Positions 16,360 through 23,768 of a stretch of 24,468 bases of DNA are shown one piece after another (position 1 is the first letter of the stretch; each line of letters opens with the position of its first letter). The stretch lies in the NCBI GenBank assembly GCA_026770585.1, contig MU647644.1, forward strand, positions 32,371 to 56,838, given 5' to 3'. The DNA is from Baffinella frigidus. Lineage: Eukaryota; Cryptophyceae; Cryptomonadales; Baffinellaceae. The position numbers and the translations under genes are program-made. The notes below the pieces were generated by a model. It did not search any database. It saw only the letters and a program-made list of their open reading frames with translations, and had not been told where the DNA came from.

Positions 16360-16436
16360 GAATGATCTCCATGTCCGCCAGATTTAGTGTATGTGGGAAG
16401 CGCGAATCTCGACTGAAGATGCGCGGTTTCTCCGAG
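16360..16436 (+). CDS. Cluster 9 exon copy e, GC donor
   Basis: Acceptor CGTACCAG (ends 16359), 77 nt, phase 1 in, phase 0 out: MISMSARFSVCGKRE then SRLKMRGFSE. The donor position carries GCGGCC, whereas 9d and 9f have GTCACC and GTGACC, so it is either a GC-type site or a lost one. Confidence 0.5.
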
Positions 16437-16560
16437 GCGGCCTAACTCACTTTTCCAAGCGGGTTGTTTGACAACGTGTTCCGTCAAAAGTTGACGGGTT
16501 CGTACCTCGAAACTGGGGGATCAACTTGCGGTTTCTTTCTTTTTGGAAGAGCTGAGCACA
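16437..16560. repeat. Intron segment duplicated after 9e and 9f
   Basis: Matches 16772-16887 (TTTCC.A.CGGGTTGTT, AGTTGAC.G.TTCGT, TTTTTGGAAGAGCT). Exon plus downstream intron were therefore duplicated as one unit. Confidence 0.7.
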
Positions 16561-16561
16561 G

Positions 16562-16726
16562 CACACAGCGAGCGGGCCATGAAGGGTCTTTCGGCTCAAA
16601 TCGGGCCACCTTTCCGTTTCCTTTTCCGTAGGAATCCCCTCAATGTCCTTGCGGTTTGCCTACTGTAGGGACGTAGGTCGTATCGCCTAGGGGTTATTCG
16701 AAATCCCTTGGAAGTCCGTTGTGTGG
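16562..16726 (+). mobile_element. CCACACAGCGG-TIR element, copy v, full length
   Basis: From CACACAGCGAGCGGG to CCGTTGTGTGG, about 165 bp, with inner blocks CAAATCGGGCCACCTTTCCG and TTATTCGAAATCCC. It ends exactly one base before the V-C-G codons of exon copy 9f. Confidence 0.75.
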
Positions 16727-16771
16727 GTGTGCGGGGCGCGCGGGACGTATTGGGAGATGTGGTTCTCCGAG
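16727..16771 (+). pseudogene. Cluster 9 exon copy f, 5' half replaced
   Basis: VCGARGTYWEMWFSE then donor GAG|GTGACC, phase 0 out. The first half of the exon is replaced by the element ending at 16726, the mirror image of copy 9b. Confidence 0.5.
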
Positions 16772-16905
16772 GTGACCTAACACGGTTTCCCAGACGGGTT
16801 GTTGGGTGACGTTTTCCGCCAACAGTTGACAGATTCGTTCCGCGAATCGAGGGAATCAACTCACGGTCTATTCATTTTTGGAAGAGCTAGAAACTTTTCA
16901 GTGTG

Positions 16906-17045
16906 CCACTTGGCAGCGATCAAAGATATTTTACCCCGGATTCTTGGGGGGAATTCCGGTTGGAATCCATAGCAATGGATAAGATTACAGTACAAATCGG
17001 TGAAAGGGACTGTATCCGTGGAGACCCCGGTGGCTGCTAAGTGGT
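16906..17045. mobile_element. Small TIR element with CCACTTAGCAGC ends, copy 1
   Basis: Ends CCACTTGGCAGC and GCTGCTAAGTGG, 140 bp. The related copy is at 22998-23125. No ORF. Confidence 0.7.
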
Positions 17046-17277
17046 TGACGAGTTTTAGGGTTCAGAAGGGTTAAAGAGTGTAGTCAGGGGGGGGGTATTA
17101 TACACTTCCTGCACCTCAAGTAGTCGCATTATTCAATAGGTCATTAATTAATTGGTTAAAGCACCACCAACCCGGCGATGAAAGGGCGAAACAGTGTGAG
17201 GGTAACATTGCTCTGTGATATGGTGTTTCTCTGCGGCGTGCATTCTCGCTTTCCGAACCCGCCGGCATTGAACGGCC

Positions 17278-17561
17278 GTTGCAATACAATCAACCATCCG
17301 AGATTGCAGGAGAGAGTGCCGTGTAGTTACAACCTGCTTACCGCGCGGTAAGCAGTTGACTGATTTCAGATTTTCCTGGTACAAAACCTGCGCGGATCAG
17401 TCAACACTCCGGTACAAAGGGCTGGGATTAGTCAACTGGTAAGCGCGCGCGGCGAGGAACACCCCCGCGTGGTAGAGCGTTTGTTGCAAGCCAATCAACC
17501 ATCCGAGATTGCAGGAGAGAGCGCCGTGTAGTTACAACCTGGGAATCCCATGTTTTGCAAA
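17278..17561 (+). repeat. Duplicated 58-bp block, possible exon pair
   Basis: 17278-17336 and 17484-17541 are nearly identical (AATCAACCATCCGAGATTGC and AG.GCCGTGTAGTTACAACC). If GATTGCAG is an acceptor, both read ER[VA]PCSYNL in phase 0 and end at GTAAGC (17348) or GTATAT (17562), phase 2. The block is too similar to show codon bias and the exit phase does not fit cluster 10, so I keep it as a repeat. Confidence 0.45.
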
Positions 17562-17891
17562 GTATATAAGTTGATATTGATACCAGAGAAAAAGAAAAAA
17601 AATGGAAAGTCGGTACAGATTTTGTGTGGACCGACTTGTCTTGGACGGTCAAGACTCTTCAAGAGTGTGGAAATCCGTTGAAAGCTCTTGAACCACCGGA
17701 TTTCGCCACTGTTATTTCGAGAACACGCAAACGACGGCAAAAGTCGACGGGCTGGTACAATCATCGGTCTCATCATCATGATGTGACCGGAAGTCACCAA
17801 ACCCCGGGGGGGTTAATGCAGATTAAGGCACGAAAAGGACGTATTTCCTGAGTGACGAGGGGGTCTGATTTGACCCACAAGAGGTCCTAGG
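17562..17891. other. Spacer with nested small inverted repeats
   Basis: AAGTCGGT/ACCGACTT (17607, 17630), TTCAAGAG/CTCTTGAA (17658, 17685) and AAATCCG/CGGATTT (17671, 17697) nest around each other. A 75-codon + frame from 17624 has no supporting features. Confidence 0.4.
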
Positions 17892-17996
17892 CAGGTCCTA
17901 GGGCCCGACGGTAGGGCGTATGAGACTACTCGCCACTTGAGAGGTATTGTATGAGCTTGCTCGCCACTTGAGGGGTATGTGAGCCTACTCGCCACT
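17892..17996. repeat. CTACTCGCCACTTGAG short tandem repeat
   Basis: Three imperfect units (TGAG.CTACTCGCCACTTGAG.GGTAT) directly next to the element at 17997. The upstream part is shared with 795-838. Confidence 0.6.
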
Positions 17997-18332
17997 CCAC
18001 ACAGCGGACTTCCAAGAGATTTTGAATAACCCCTAAGCGATAAGACCTAGGACCCTACGGTTGGCAACCCGTAGGGACATAGGGGGGTCCTACGGTTGGC
18101 AACCCGTAGGGACATAGGGGGCTCCTACGGTTGGCAACCCGTAGGGACATAGGGGGGTCCTACGGTAGGCAACCCGTAGGGACATAGGGGGGTCCTACGG
18201 TAGGCAACCCGTAGGGACATAGGGGGGTCCTACGGTAGGCAACCCGTAGGGACATAGGGGGGTTCCTACGGAAATCGAGACGGCAAGGTGTCCCGATTTT
18301 GGCCGAAAGTCCCTTCGTAGCCCGCTGTGTGG
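17997..18332 (-). mobile_element. CCACACAGCGG-TIR element, copy vi, with internal array
   Basis: Perfect 11-bp terminal repeats CCACACAGCGG (17997-18007) and CCGCTGTGTGG (18322-18332), continuing imperfectly inward. The inner blocks are the complements of copies i and v. About 336 bp instead of about 165, because the core is tandemly amplified (18055-18264). Confidence 0.8.
18055..18264. repeat. 35-bp hairpin array, six units
   Basis: Six copies with an exact 35-bp period, starts at 18055, 18090, 18125, 18160, 18195 and 18230. Each holds the stem CCTACGG/CCGTAGG with an 8-base loop. Units 1-3 have TTGGC and units 4-6 have TAGGC in the loop. There are no unique spacers, so this is not a CRISPR array. 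Confidence 0.95.
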
Positions 18333-18686
18333 TATACGACGCAACCTGGAACCACCCTGGAGGGGACTTGCGGCCAATCCCGAATAACCCTTTATAGCAA
18401 AAGTTGACAGGATTGTACCACTAAAATACTTATAAGACCGTTCTGTACCAGATCCATTCATCACGGGGGACTGAGATCTCAGTCCATTCCAGGGGGAGTT
18501 GACTTAAGAATGCTCAAAATACCCCCACCCTGCCTCCAGGGTGGTACGCTGACTCGCGAAACGGTTGCGGCAGTACTACTAACGTAGTTCTTGGAGTAAG
18601 TGAAATATCCCCAAAAATGAAAATGGGTCTGGGTCATTGCGATTGACGAGGTTCCTCCGAAACCCTCATCTGCGGATCGATTACAT

Positions 18687-18772
18687 GAATTTGGGTGACG
18701 AAATTCACTTCACAACAACTTTAATATCACTAGTGTGAGCCTTCTGTGTAGTGAAATTCGTTGCCCAAATCT
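18687..18772. mobile_element. Small TIR element with GATTTGGGCAACGAA ends, copy 2
   Basis: ATTTGGGTGACGAAATTCACT (split over the 21-base left arm) pairs with AGTGAAATTCGTTGCCC near 18750-18770, with a few mismatches. Same length as 15584-15669, inner sequence largely different. Confidence 0.65.
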
Positions 18773-18862
18773 ATTGGATTGAATGATGTTCCTGGCTGAA
18801 TCCGCCGGCCGGGGGGGGCGTTAGGAAAATACGAAAAATCAGAATTCCGAAGAGATGGGTCT

Positions 18863-19012
18863 TTATCTCAGAAAACGAGTTCTAAAACTCGTTTTCTTAA
18901 GTCAATTCCCCTACAAATTCGTCAACTTATTCTTTACTCTCCGCATAAGTTGACAAAATTGTAAGGAGATTGACTTAAGAAAACGAGTTTTAGAACTCGT
19001 TTTCTGAGATAA
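18863..19012. repeat. 68-bp inverted repeat
   Basis: Arms 18863-18930 and 18945-19012 with a 14-base loop, few mismatches. Each arm holds the smaller palindrome GAAAACGAGTT/AACTCGTTTTC. No coding sequence. Confidence 0.85.
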
Positions 19013-19090
19013 GTCTTGGGCGCTGAGAGACCGAGCATCTGTGACCTTATCCTTGATATAATTCAATGCTGTTCCTGGATGAACCCGCAG

Positions 19091-19120
19091 GCTGCAGGAT
19101 TGTGCGAGGTGCAGGAACCT
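19091..19120 (+). pseudogene. Cluster 10 exon copy a, dead
   Basis: Acceptor AACCCGCAG, phase 0: AAGLCEVQEP, then TAG. It aligns with the long 5' form of 10b and 10c. The inverted repeat at 19129 follows almost at once. Confidence 0.5.
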
Positions 19121-19128
19121 TAGTCGTA

Positions 19129-19442
19129 AAACTTCGAACTTTGAGGTGGGTTTAGCTACGGAATTTCCTACCGTAGGAAGTAATTCCGTAGGGCCATAGG
19201 ACTAAAAACCAAAATAGTCCTATGGCCCTACGGAATTGTCTACTTCCTACGGTAGGAAATTCCGTAGCTAAACCCACCTCAAAGTTCGAAGTTTCCCTAT
19301 GAGAGTGTTTTCCGGGTGAGAATCAACGTGGGACAGATTCCCTAATTTGGTTTTTAGTCCTATGGCCCTACGGAATTGTCTACTTCCTACGGTAGGAAAT
19401 TCCGTAGCTAAACCCACCTCAAAGTTCGAAGTTTCCCTATGA
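19129..19442. repeat. Large inverted repeat with a third direct copy
   Basis: Left arm 19129-19203 and right arm 19216-19294 pair almost completely (a GTCT insertion in the right arm). 19349-19442 repeats the right arm, again with GTCT. Within each arm TTCCTACCGTAGGAA and CTACGGAA/TTCCGTAG form nested stems similar to the core of the CCACACAGCGG family. Confidence 0.9.
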
Positions 19443-19550
19443 ACCTATGCCCAAAGCTTGAGCCCTAGACCCTAAGTCCTAAACCACAAACCCTCAACCC
19501 TCAATCCTATATCCTGAACCTTGAACCCTAGATCCTGAACCCTGATCCCG
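19443..19550. repeat. Telomere-like repeat patch
   Basis: ACCCTAAGTCCTAAACC-type sequence immediately upstream of exon 10b. Confidence 0.6.
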
Positions 19551-19553
19551 CAG

Positions 19554-19607
19554 GCTGGGGGGTCATACGGGGTGCAGGAGCCTACGGTCGTGTACCAGTC
19601 GATAAAT
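19554..19607 (+). CDS. Cluster 10 exon copy b, long form, weak donor
   Basis: Acceptor GATCCCGCAG (ends 19553), phase 0: AGGSYGVQEPTVVYQSIN. The homology to 10c stops after this point, and GTCGTT at 19608 is the only nearby donor. Possibly damaged at its 3' end. Confidence 0.45.
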
Positions 19608-19737
19608 GTCGTTGACCAAATTCTCTGAGTTGGACTTCGACGGGATTTAAGACAATTCCTGAGTGATGATACAGATGAAACTGCGGGCTGTGTACCACAA
19701 CTTCCACGCAAGATTCTAGGGCAGAGTGGCCCACAGT

Positions 19738-19763
19738 AGAAATAGTCGAATTCGACTATTTCT
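19738..19763. repeat. Perfect 26-bp palindrome
   Basis: AGAAATAGTCGAA followed at once by its complement, no loop. The centre is an EcoRI-type GAATTC. Confidence 0.95.
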
Positions 19764-19960
19764 CAAGTTCATAAGTGGACATTCTTCCCCCAGAAAAATC
19801 GAGATTTCGGAAAGTTGTTACAAATTCCGTGTGAAGTGGCTTGTTTTCCCAGGTGAGGCCTACACTCTTGCGTGGTTGGGTGGTGGACCATGCTCGGATG
19901 GCGAAATTCGACAGTGGGTCTTGATCATTACGATTAACAAGGTTGCACCGATACCCGCAG

Positions 19961-20029
19961 GCTGGGGGGTCGTGCGGCGTGCAGGAACCGTCGCTCGTGT
20001 ACCAGGCGATCACGCCGAACCCCGCCAAG
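19961..20029 (+). CDS. Cluster 10 exon copy c, long form
   Basis: Acceptor ATACCCGCAG, donor AAG|GTACTA. 69 nt = 23 codons, phase 0 in and out: AGGSCGVQEPSLVYQ then AITPNPAK. The last 15 codons align with 10d-10g. One cysteine in the N-terminal extension that the short copies lack; the extension could instead be intron if the inner CAG is used. Confidence 0.6.
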
Positions 20030-20171
20030 GTACTACTTATTCAACTTGTTATGTGTCAGGTCATTCATTATATTTCCACTACTACTATCACGTCTTCTGA
20101 AAATGTCAACTGCTCATATGTCAAGTACCTACATGTGAACTTCTTATATGTTGTTTGATGAATGAATTCAG

Positions 20172-20216
20172 GAACCTACGCTCGTCTTTCAGTCGATCAC
20201 GCCGAACCCCAGCAAG
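20172..20216 (+). CDS. Cluster 10 exon copy d, 45 nt, GC donor
   Basis: Acceptor TGAATTCAG (ends 20171), phase 0 in and out: EPTLVFQSITPNPSK. The donor is GCACTA where 10c, 10e and 10g have GTACTA; AAG|GC is the usual context for the minor GC-AG class. A phase-1 frame is also open here but has stops in 10g, so phase 0 is preferred. Confidence 0.6.
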
Positions 20217-20229
20217 GCACTACTTGTTT

Positions 20230-20560
20230 ATATATGTACTTATATGTAGTGTCATGTATATCTCTACTTGTATGTGATGTATATCTGTACTTACATGTAA
20301 TGCAAATATGTCAAGGAAGCTACGTTCGTGTACCAGTCGATCACGCAGAACCCCAGCAAGGTACTACTCTTTACTTACATGCAATGTATGTCTGTACTCA
20401 CATGTAATGTATATCTGTTCTTACATGTAATGTATATCTTCATACAAGTAATATACAACTTGACTTATATGCAATGTAGAAACCTACAACAAGGAAAGTA
20501 TATCTACAGCAAGCAATGTATATCTGTGCCAGCAACGTGAACAAGTAATACAAATCTGTG
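20230..20560. repeat. ACATGTAATGTATATCTGTA minisatellite
   Basis: Irregular AT-rich units (TGTAATGTATATCTGT, TACTT) fill the introns around exon 10e and recur at 20730-20880. Confidence 0.75.
20316..20360 (+). CDS. Cluster 10 exon copy e, 45 nt
   Basis: Acceptor TATGTCAAG (ends 20315), donor AAG|GTACTA, phase 0 in and out: EATFVYQSITQNPSK. Differs from 10d mainly at third bases and at a few first bases. Confidence 0.6.
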
Positions 20561-20638
20561 CCAGCAACAAACCTCGTTTAGGTACACACCTGAACGTTGA
20601 GAATTTAGAGTCAATGGGGGTTTGATTAATGAATTCAG

Positions 20639-20684
20639 GAACGTGCGCTCCTGTGCCTGTCGATCTCGCAGAACCGGACTCGAG
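20639..20684 (+). CDS. Cluster 10 exon copy f
   Basis: Acceptor TGAATTCAG: ERALLCLSISQNRTR. The best donor (CGAG|GTGAGT) lies one base past the family boundary, which would change the exit phase to 1. It has an extra cysteine and is more diverged than its neighbours. Confidence 0.45.
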
Positions 20685-20961
20685 GTGAGTCACCGGACAA
20701 GATTTGTCGACTTGAGGACCGAACGCTAGGAATGTGTATCTATTCTAGCAACTGCATATGCACATATGTAATCTTTATATGTAATGTGTATCTATACCAA
20801 CAAATGTATATGTATGTATGTTATCTACACATGTAATGTATGACTGTACGAGCAACGTGGATAAGTAATGTACATCTGTACCGGTGACAAACTCCGGTTA
20901 GGTACACCCGAACGTTGAGGGTTCACGGTACGTTTAGGGATGATGGGGTTAATGAATTCAG

Positions 20962-21006
20962 GACCCTGCGCTCGTCTTCAAGTCAATCACACTTAATCCG
21001 ACTAAG
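20962..21006 (+). CDS. Cluster 10 exon copy g, 45 nt
   Basis: Acceptor TGAATTCAG, donor AAG|GTACTA, phase 0 in and out: DPALVFKSITLNPTK. It is open only in this frame; the alternatives contain TAA twice, which fixes the frame for the whole cluster. Confidence 0.6.
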
Positions 21007-21175
21007 GTACTACACAAACCCCAAACCCCAAACCCCAAACCCTAAGCCCCAAGCCTCAAACCCTGAACCCTAAACCCTAAACCCTAAACCCTAAACCTTA
21101 AACACCCCAAAACTCAACCATAGACTCTCAACCCTCAACCCCAAACCAAAATATCTAAATCTCATACTCTACCCC
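21007..21175. repeat. Telomere-like repeat
   Basis: CCCCAAACCCCAAA then four or more regular CCCTAAA units (about 21065-21100) directly after the donor of exon 10g. Confidence 0.85.
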
Positions 21176-21180
21176 TACAC

Positions 21181-21255
21181 ATGTTGAAGACTTTCATAGC
21201 GGTGGTGTGCGAAATCTTAGCCGCGATTCTCTGAAGTGTCATAGCAGTTCTCCTG
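21181..21255 (+). pseudogene. Cluster 11 TM exon copy a, broken
   Basis: LKTFIAVVCEILAAIL then TGA. In a shifted frame it ends LKCHSSSP, like MKIYQHSP in 11f, so there is one frameshift. Confidence 0.5.
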
Positions 21256-21370
21256 ATATTGATTAGGTGCCTAACTAAATTTGATTAGCAGTTGGACCTA
21301 GGTCAATTGGGCCCCTAAGTAGATTTAATCAGGGCCATAATGAATCGTAAATAGGTTCCTTGTTTCGCAG

Positions 21371-21500
21371 ATGCCGCAGACGTTGATCCAAAAAGAACCC
21401 CCACAGTCCAAACCCTCACCTCTAAATCCGAAATCCTGACACACCTTACAATTGTCGATGACGTTGATCGCGGTGGTATTCGCCGCTGTGAGCCTCGGTC
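21371..21500 (+). pseudogene. Cluster 11 TM exon copies b and c, fragments
   Basis: Copy b (21371-21392) keeps MPQTLI after TTTCGCAG. Copy c (21452-21500) keeps LSMTLIAVVFAAVSL, but with CTTACAA at the acceptor position (AG lost) and no second half. Confidence 0.45.
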
Positions 21501-21643
21501 GGTCAGGTGGCGAGCCTCGGTCATGGTGGTCATCGGGGGCTTGTTCTCCAAACTGCCATAGAGAAATCAATTAGGGCCCTAACTCAATTTCATTGGAGTC
21601 ATTGAAGTCAAACATTACATAACGAAGGCTACCCGTATTGTAG

Positions 21644-21967
21644 ATCTCGGAGATGTTGATGGCAGTGGTATGCTTGGTGGTCGCCGCGGTGGCATACCAT
21701 ACAAGGTCTTCTCCGCGATGGCCGGGGGGCTATGCTTCTAACTGCCACAGCACTTCTCCTGTGCTCCATCAGGGGCCAACATCAATTCAATTCGGGCCAT
21801 ACTCCGCTTCGCTAGTCCATATCCATAGAATTTAAACATGGTCTCTCTAAATCCTAAATTCGAAGACCCCCCACAGTTGTCGAAGACGTTGATAGCGATG
21901 GTGTGGTGATCGCCGCGGTGGCTGGGGCAGCAAAGTTCATTGCTGTCGAATGCTATCAGCATTCACC
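21644..21967 (+). pseudogene. Cluster 11 TM exon copies d and e
   Basis: Copy d (from 21644) reads EMLMAVVCLVVAAVA, then diverges by insertion before a CHSTSP-like end. Copy e (21877-21967, acceptor CCCCCACAG) reads LSKTLIAMV, has a one-base deletion giving TGA, then resumes VIAAVAGAAKFIAVECYQHS. Both clearly derive from the TM exon. Confidence 0.5.
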
Positions 21968-22045
21968 CAATTAGCATACCAGCTGGACGAATAACTCACT
22001 AGTGCCTTCAATAAATTTACTGAGGGCCAGACTCCGGTTTGCTAG

Positions 22046-22135
22046 TACCTCAAAAAGTCCATAGCGGTGGTGTGCGTGGTCTTCGCAGCAGTGGCCGCAA
22101 GGTTGTTCTTCGCTATGAAAATCTACCAGCATTCT
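22046..22135 (+). CDS. Cluster 11 TM exon copy f
   Basis: Possible acceptor TTTGCTAG (ends 22045), phase 0: YLKKSIAVVCVVFAAV then AARLFFAMKIYQHS, open. A hydrophobic helix of about 20 residues with a Lys before and a Lys/Arg after. No GT at the boundary used by 11g. The surrounding intron (ACTCCGGTTTGCTAGTA, ATTCTCCTAATTA) is repeated around the other copies. Confidence 0.5.
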
Positions 22136-22184
22136 CCTAATTATGATGGGAGTTGGACGAATGATTTACCAGGGCCCTGACTGA

Positions 22185-22305
22185 GCCTCTGCACTGGAGA
22201 GCGAAACGCGATCCGAAAGCAAACATGCTTTCCCTGCAGATCCCTTCTACGGAACGGCGTGTCGTTGGCATATGTTGGGAGCATTCAAAACCTAAAGGAC
22301 CTAAA
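22185..22305 (-). repeat. 121-bp conserved repeat, minus copy
   Basis: Inverted partner of 6765-6885, same length. It lies between TM exon copies f and g. Confidence 0.8.
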
Positions 22306-22361
22306 TTTAGTTAGGGCCCGACTCCGCTTTGCTAGTAACTAAACATGGCCTCCTCGCACAG

Positions 22362-22451
22362 TTGTCGAAGACATTGATAGCAGTGCTGTGCGTGGCATTC
22401 GCGGCGGTGGGTCTTGCCTTGTTCGTCGCTCTGAAATTCTACCAGCGCCAC
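22362..22451 (+). CDS. Cluster 11 TM exon copy g, best copy
   Basis: Acceptor CTCGCACAG (ends 22361), donor CAC|GTACTC. 90 nt = 30 codons, phase 0 in and out: LSKTLIAVLCVAFAAV then GLALFVALKFYQRH. A single hydrophobic helix of about 22 residues followed by basic residues is the pattern of a type I stop-transfer segment. Across the copies, variation falls on third bases (ATA/ATC/ATG, GCA/GCG, GCC/GCG). It would anchor the protein, with clusters 2-10 outside and cluster 12 inside the cell. Confidence 0.65.
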
Positions 22452-22585
22452 GTACTCCCCTCCCCTACACCCCAACCACGCCAGATTGCAGGTACATGAC
22501 AAGGCAGTCACCTCGGACAGTTGGCTTCGGCGTCCGCGTGACCGGTCACGCGGGCGCTCAAGAGCCTGCCGGCGGGGCTGTTCCA

Positions 22586-22635
22586 CGGCGGTGGGTCTTG
22601 CCTTGTTCGTTGCTCTGAAATTCTACCAGCGCCAC
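22586..22635 (+). pseudogene. Cluster 11 TM exon copy h, 3' half duplicate
   Basis: Nearly identical to the second half of 11g (AVGLALFVALKFYQRH) with donor CAC|GTAACC, but preceded by unrelated sequence containing the perfect palindrome CGCGTGACCGGTCACGCG at 22535-22552. Confidence 0.55.
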
Positions 22636-22997
22636 GTAACCCCCTCCCCTACACACTTTCTTTTTGTCTCGAACCCAACGATGCACCACGGAACTATCTT
22701 TGAAAATCAATTTACCCTGTTGGCAACTATCTTGAAGGATTTTTTAGTTGAAATGTGGTCACGTTGGCGCTGAATCTAGGAGTGTCGAAACCCTGAAAGG
22801 CCACCGAGTTGGGTTCGCGGTTCGCGGCCTCCCTGAATTGGCAATGGACTGGCGTCAACTCTCGTAGTTACCACGCCAGGGTGCTTGAAACATCCACTTT
22901 TGACATTTTTCAAGGGAAATTCTTTGAATCCTTGAGTCAACCACGTCAGATCTTACATGAATAAGGCGTCTGTTTCCATCGATCAATCTGGCGTGGT
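22636..22997. other. Putative intron, nothing recognised
   Basis: Mixed sequence without clear repeats or exons. Confidence 0.4.
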
Positions 22998-23125
22998 CCA
23001 CTTAGCAGCGACCGAGGACCTTGTTGCATTGTGAAACTCCGGTGAGGTTAGAGGGCAATAGATAAATTCTAGTACAAAGCGTTTGGATGGACTATATCCA
23101 TGAAGCTCCTGGTGCTGCTAAGTGG
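22998..23125. mobile_element. Small TIR element with CCACTTAGCAGC ends, copy 2
   Basis: Ends CCACTTAGCAGC and GCTGCTAAGTGG (perfect 12 bp), 128 bp. Related to 16906-17045 at the ends and around GTACAAA.CG. Confidence 0.75.
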
Positions 23126-23768
23126 ACAACCCTCCCTCGCTGACCCCTTGGCCATAAGGAATTGGAGCTTTTTCTTGAGAGACGAGGCTGACGGCTCCAA
23201 TTCACCTAAAATCTCAAGGACCTACATTGCCTATGGGGTACAGGCGAAGGCACAACGGGCTCAGGTCGTTTCGGGATTCGAGTTTCATTTACATTCCCGC
23301 TCCCATAGGGAACTGGACCTTTTCCTTGAGAAATTTTACTCAAGGCTCAGATTCCCTATTTCTTTCTGAAGGAATGGCTCCAATTCCCCATGGGGGGATA
23401 GGTGAAGGTGCAACGGGCTACGGCAATCCTCTTGTTTCATGATTTAGGGGGTGGGTCTCTCTCGCTCACTGCGTAACCCCACTGACTTTTCTTCGCACTT
23501 GGGTCATTTATTTTCATGGCACTGATTGAGAATTTCGTTGAAAAAGGGGGCAGTTTTGGGCTGATTGATGTTGAGGGTTGAACAATCACTGGACCATCAA
23601 ATGAGTTTTAGGACATCCTGGACCTGTGAAATTTGACCCGAAATTGACTCTTCAACTCAATCAAGGGGTCTCAAATTGGGGCTCTCTCGAATGAAATTGC
23701 TCTGCGCAGTGCAAAGACATCTTCTTAAGCGTTTCTTGGATCATTAACAGATATTTCGACCGCACCAG
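23126..23768. other. Putative intron with GGAATTGGAGC inverted repeats
   Basis: GAATTGGAGC (about 23159) and GCTCCAATTC (about 23194, again near 23378) are inverted. Two related blocks (CATAGGGAACTGGA.CTTTTC, GG.GAAGG.GCAACGGGCT) lie at 23150-23275 and 23305-23425. No exon found. Confidence 0.45.

Noticed and set aside
16596-16859. 87-codon minus-strand ORF, Arg/Thr-rich
   Set aside because: It spans a MITE copy and the reverse of exon 9f. No independent support.
17624-17851. 75-codon + strand ORF
   Set aside because: No homologous copy, no signal or domain, and it lies over nested inverted repeats.
18055-18264. CRISPR-like regular array
   Set aside because: The units abut with no unique spacers, each is a hairpin inside a transposable element, and the DNA is eukaryotic.
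20162-20407. 81-codon ORF reading TYARLSVDHAEPQQG
   Set aside because: I first took this phase-1 frame as the coding frame of cluster 10. Copy g has two stops in it, while the phase-0 frame (EPTLVFQSITPNPSK) is open in all copies 10b-10g and fits the cluster phases.
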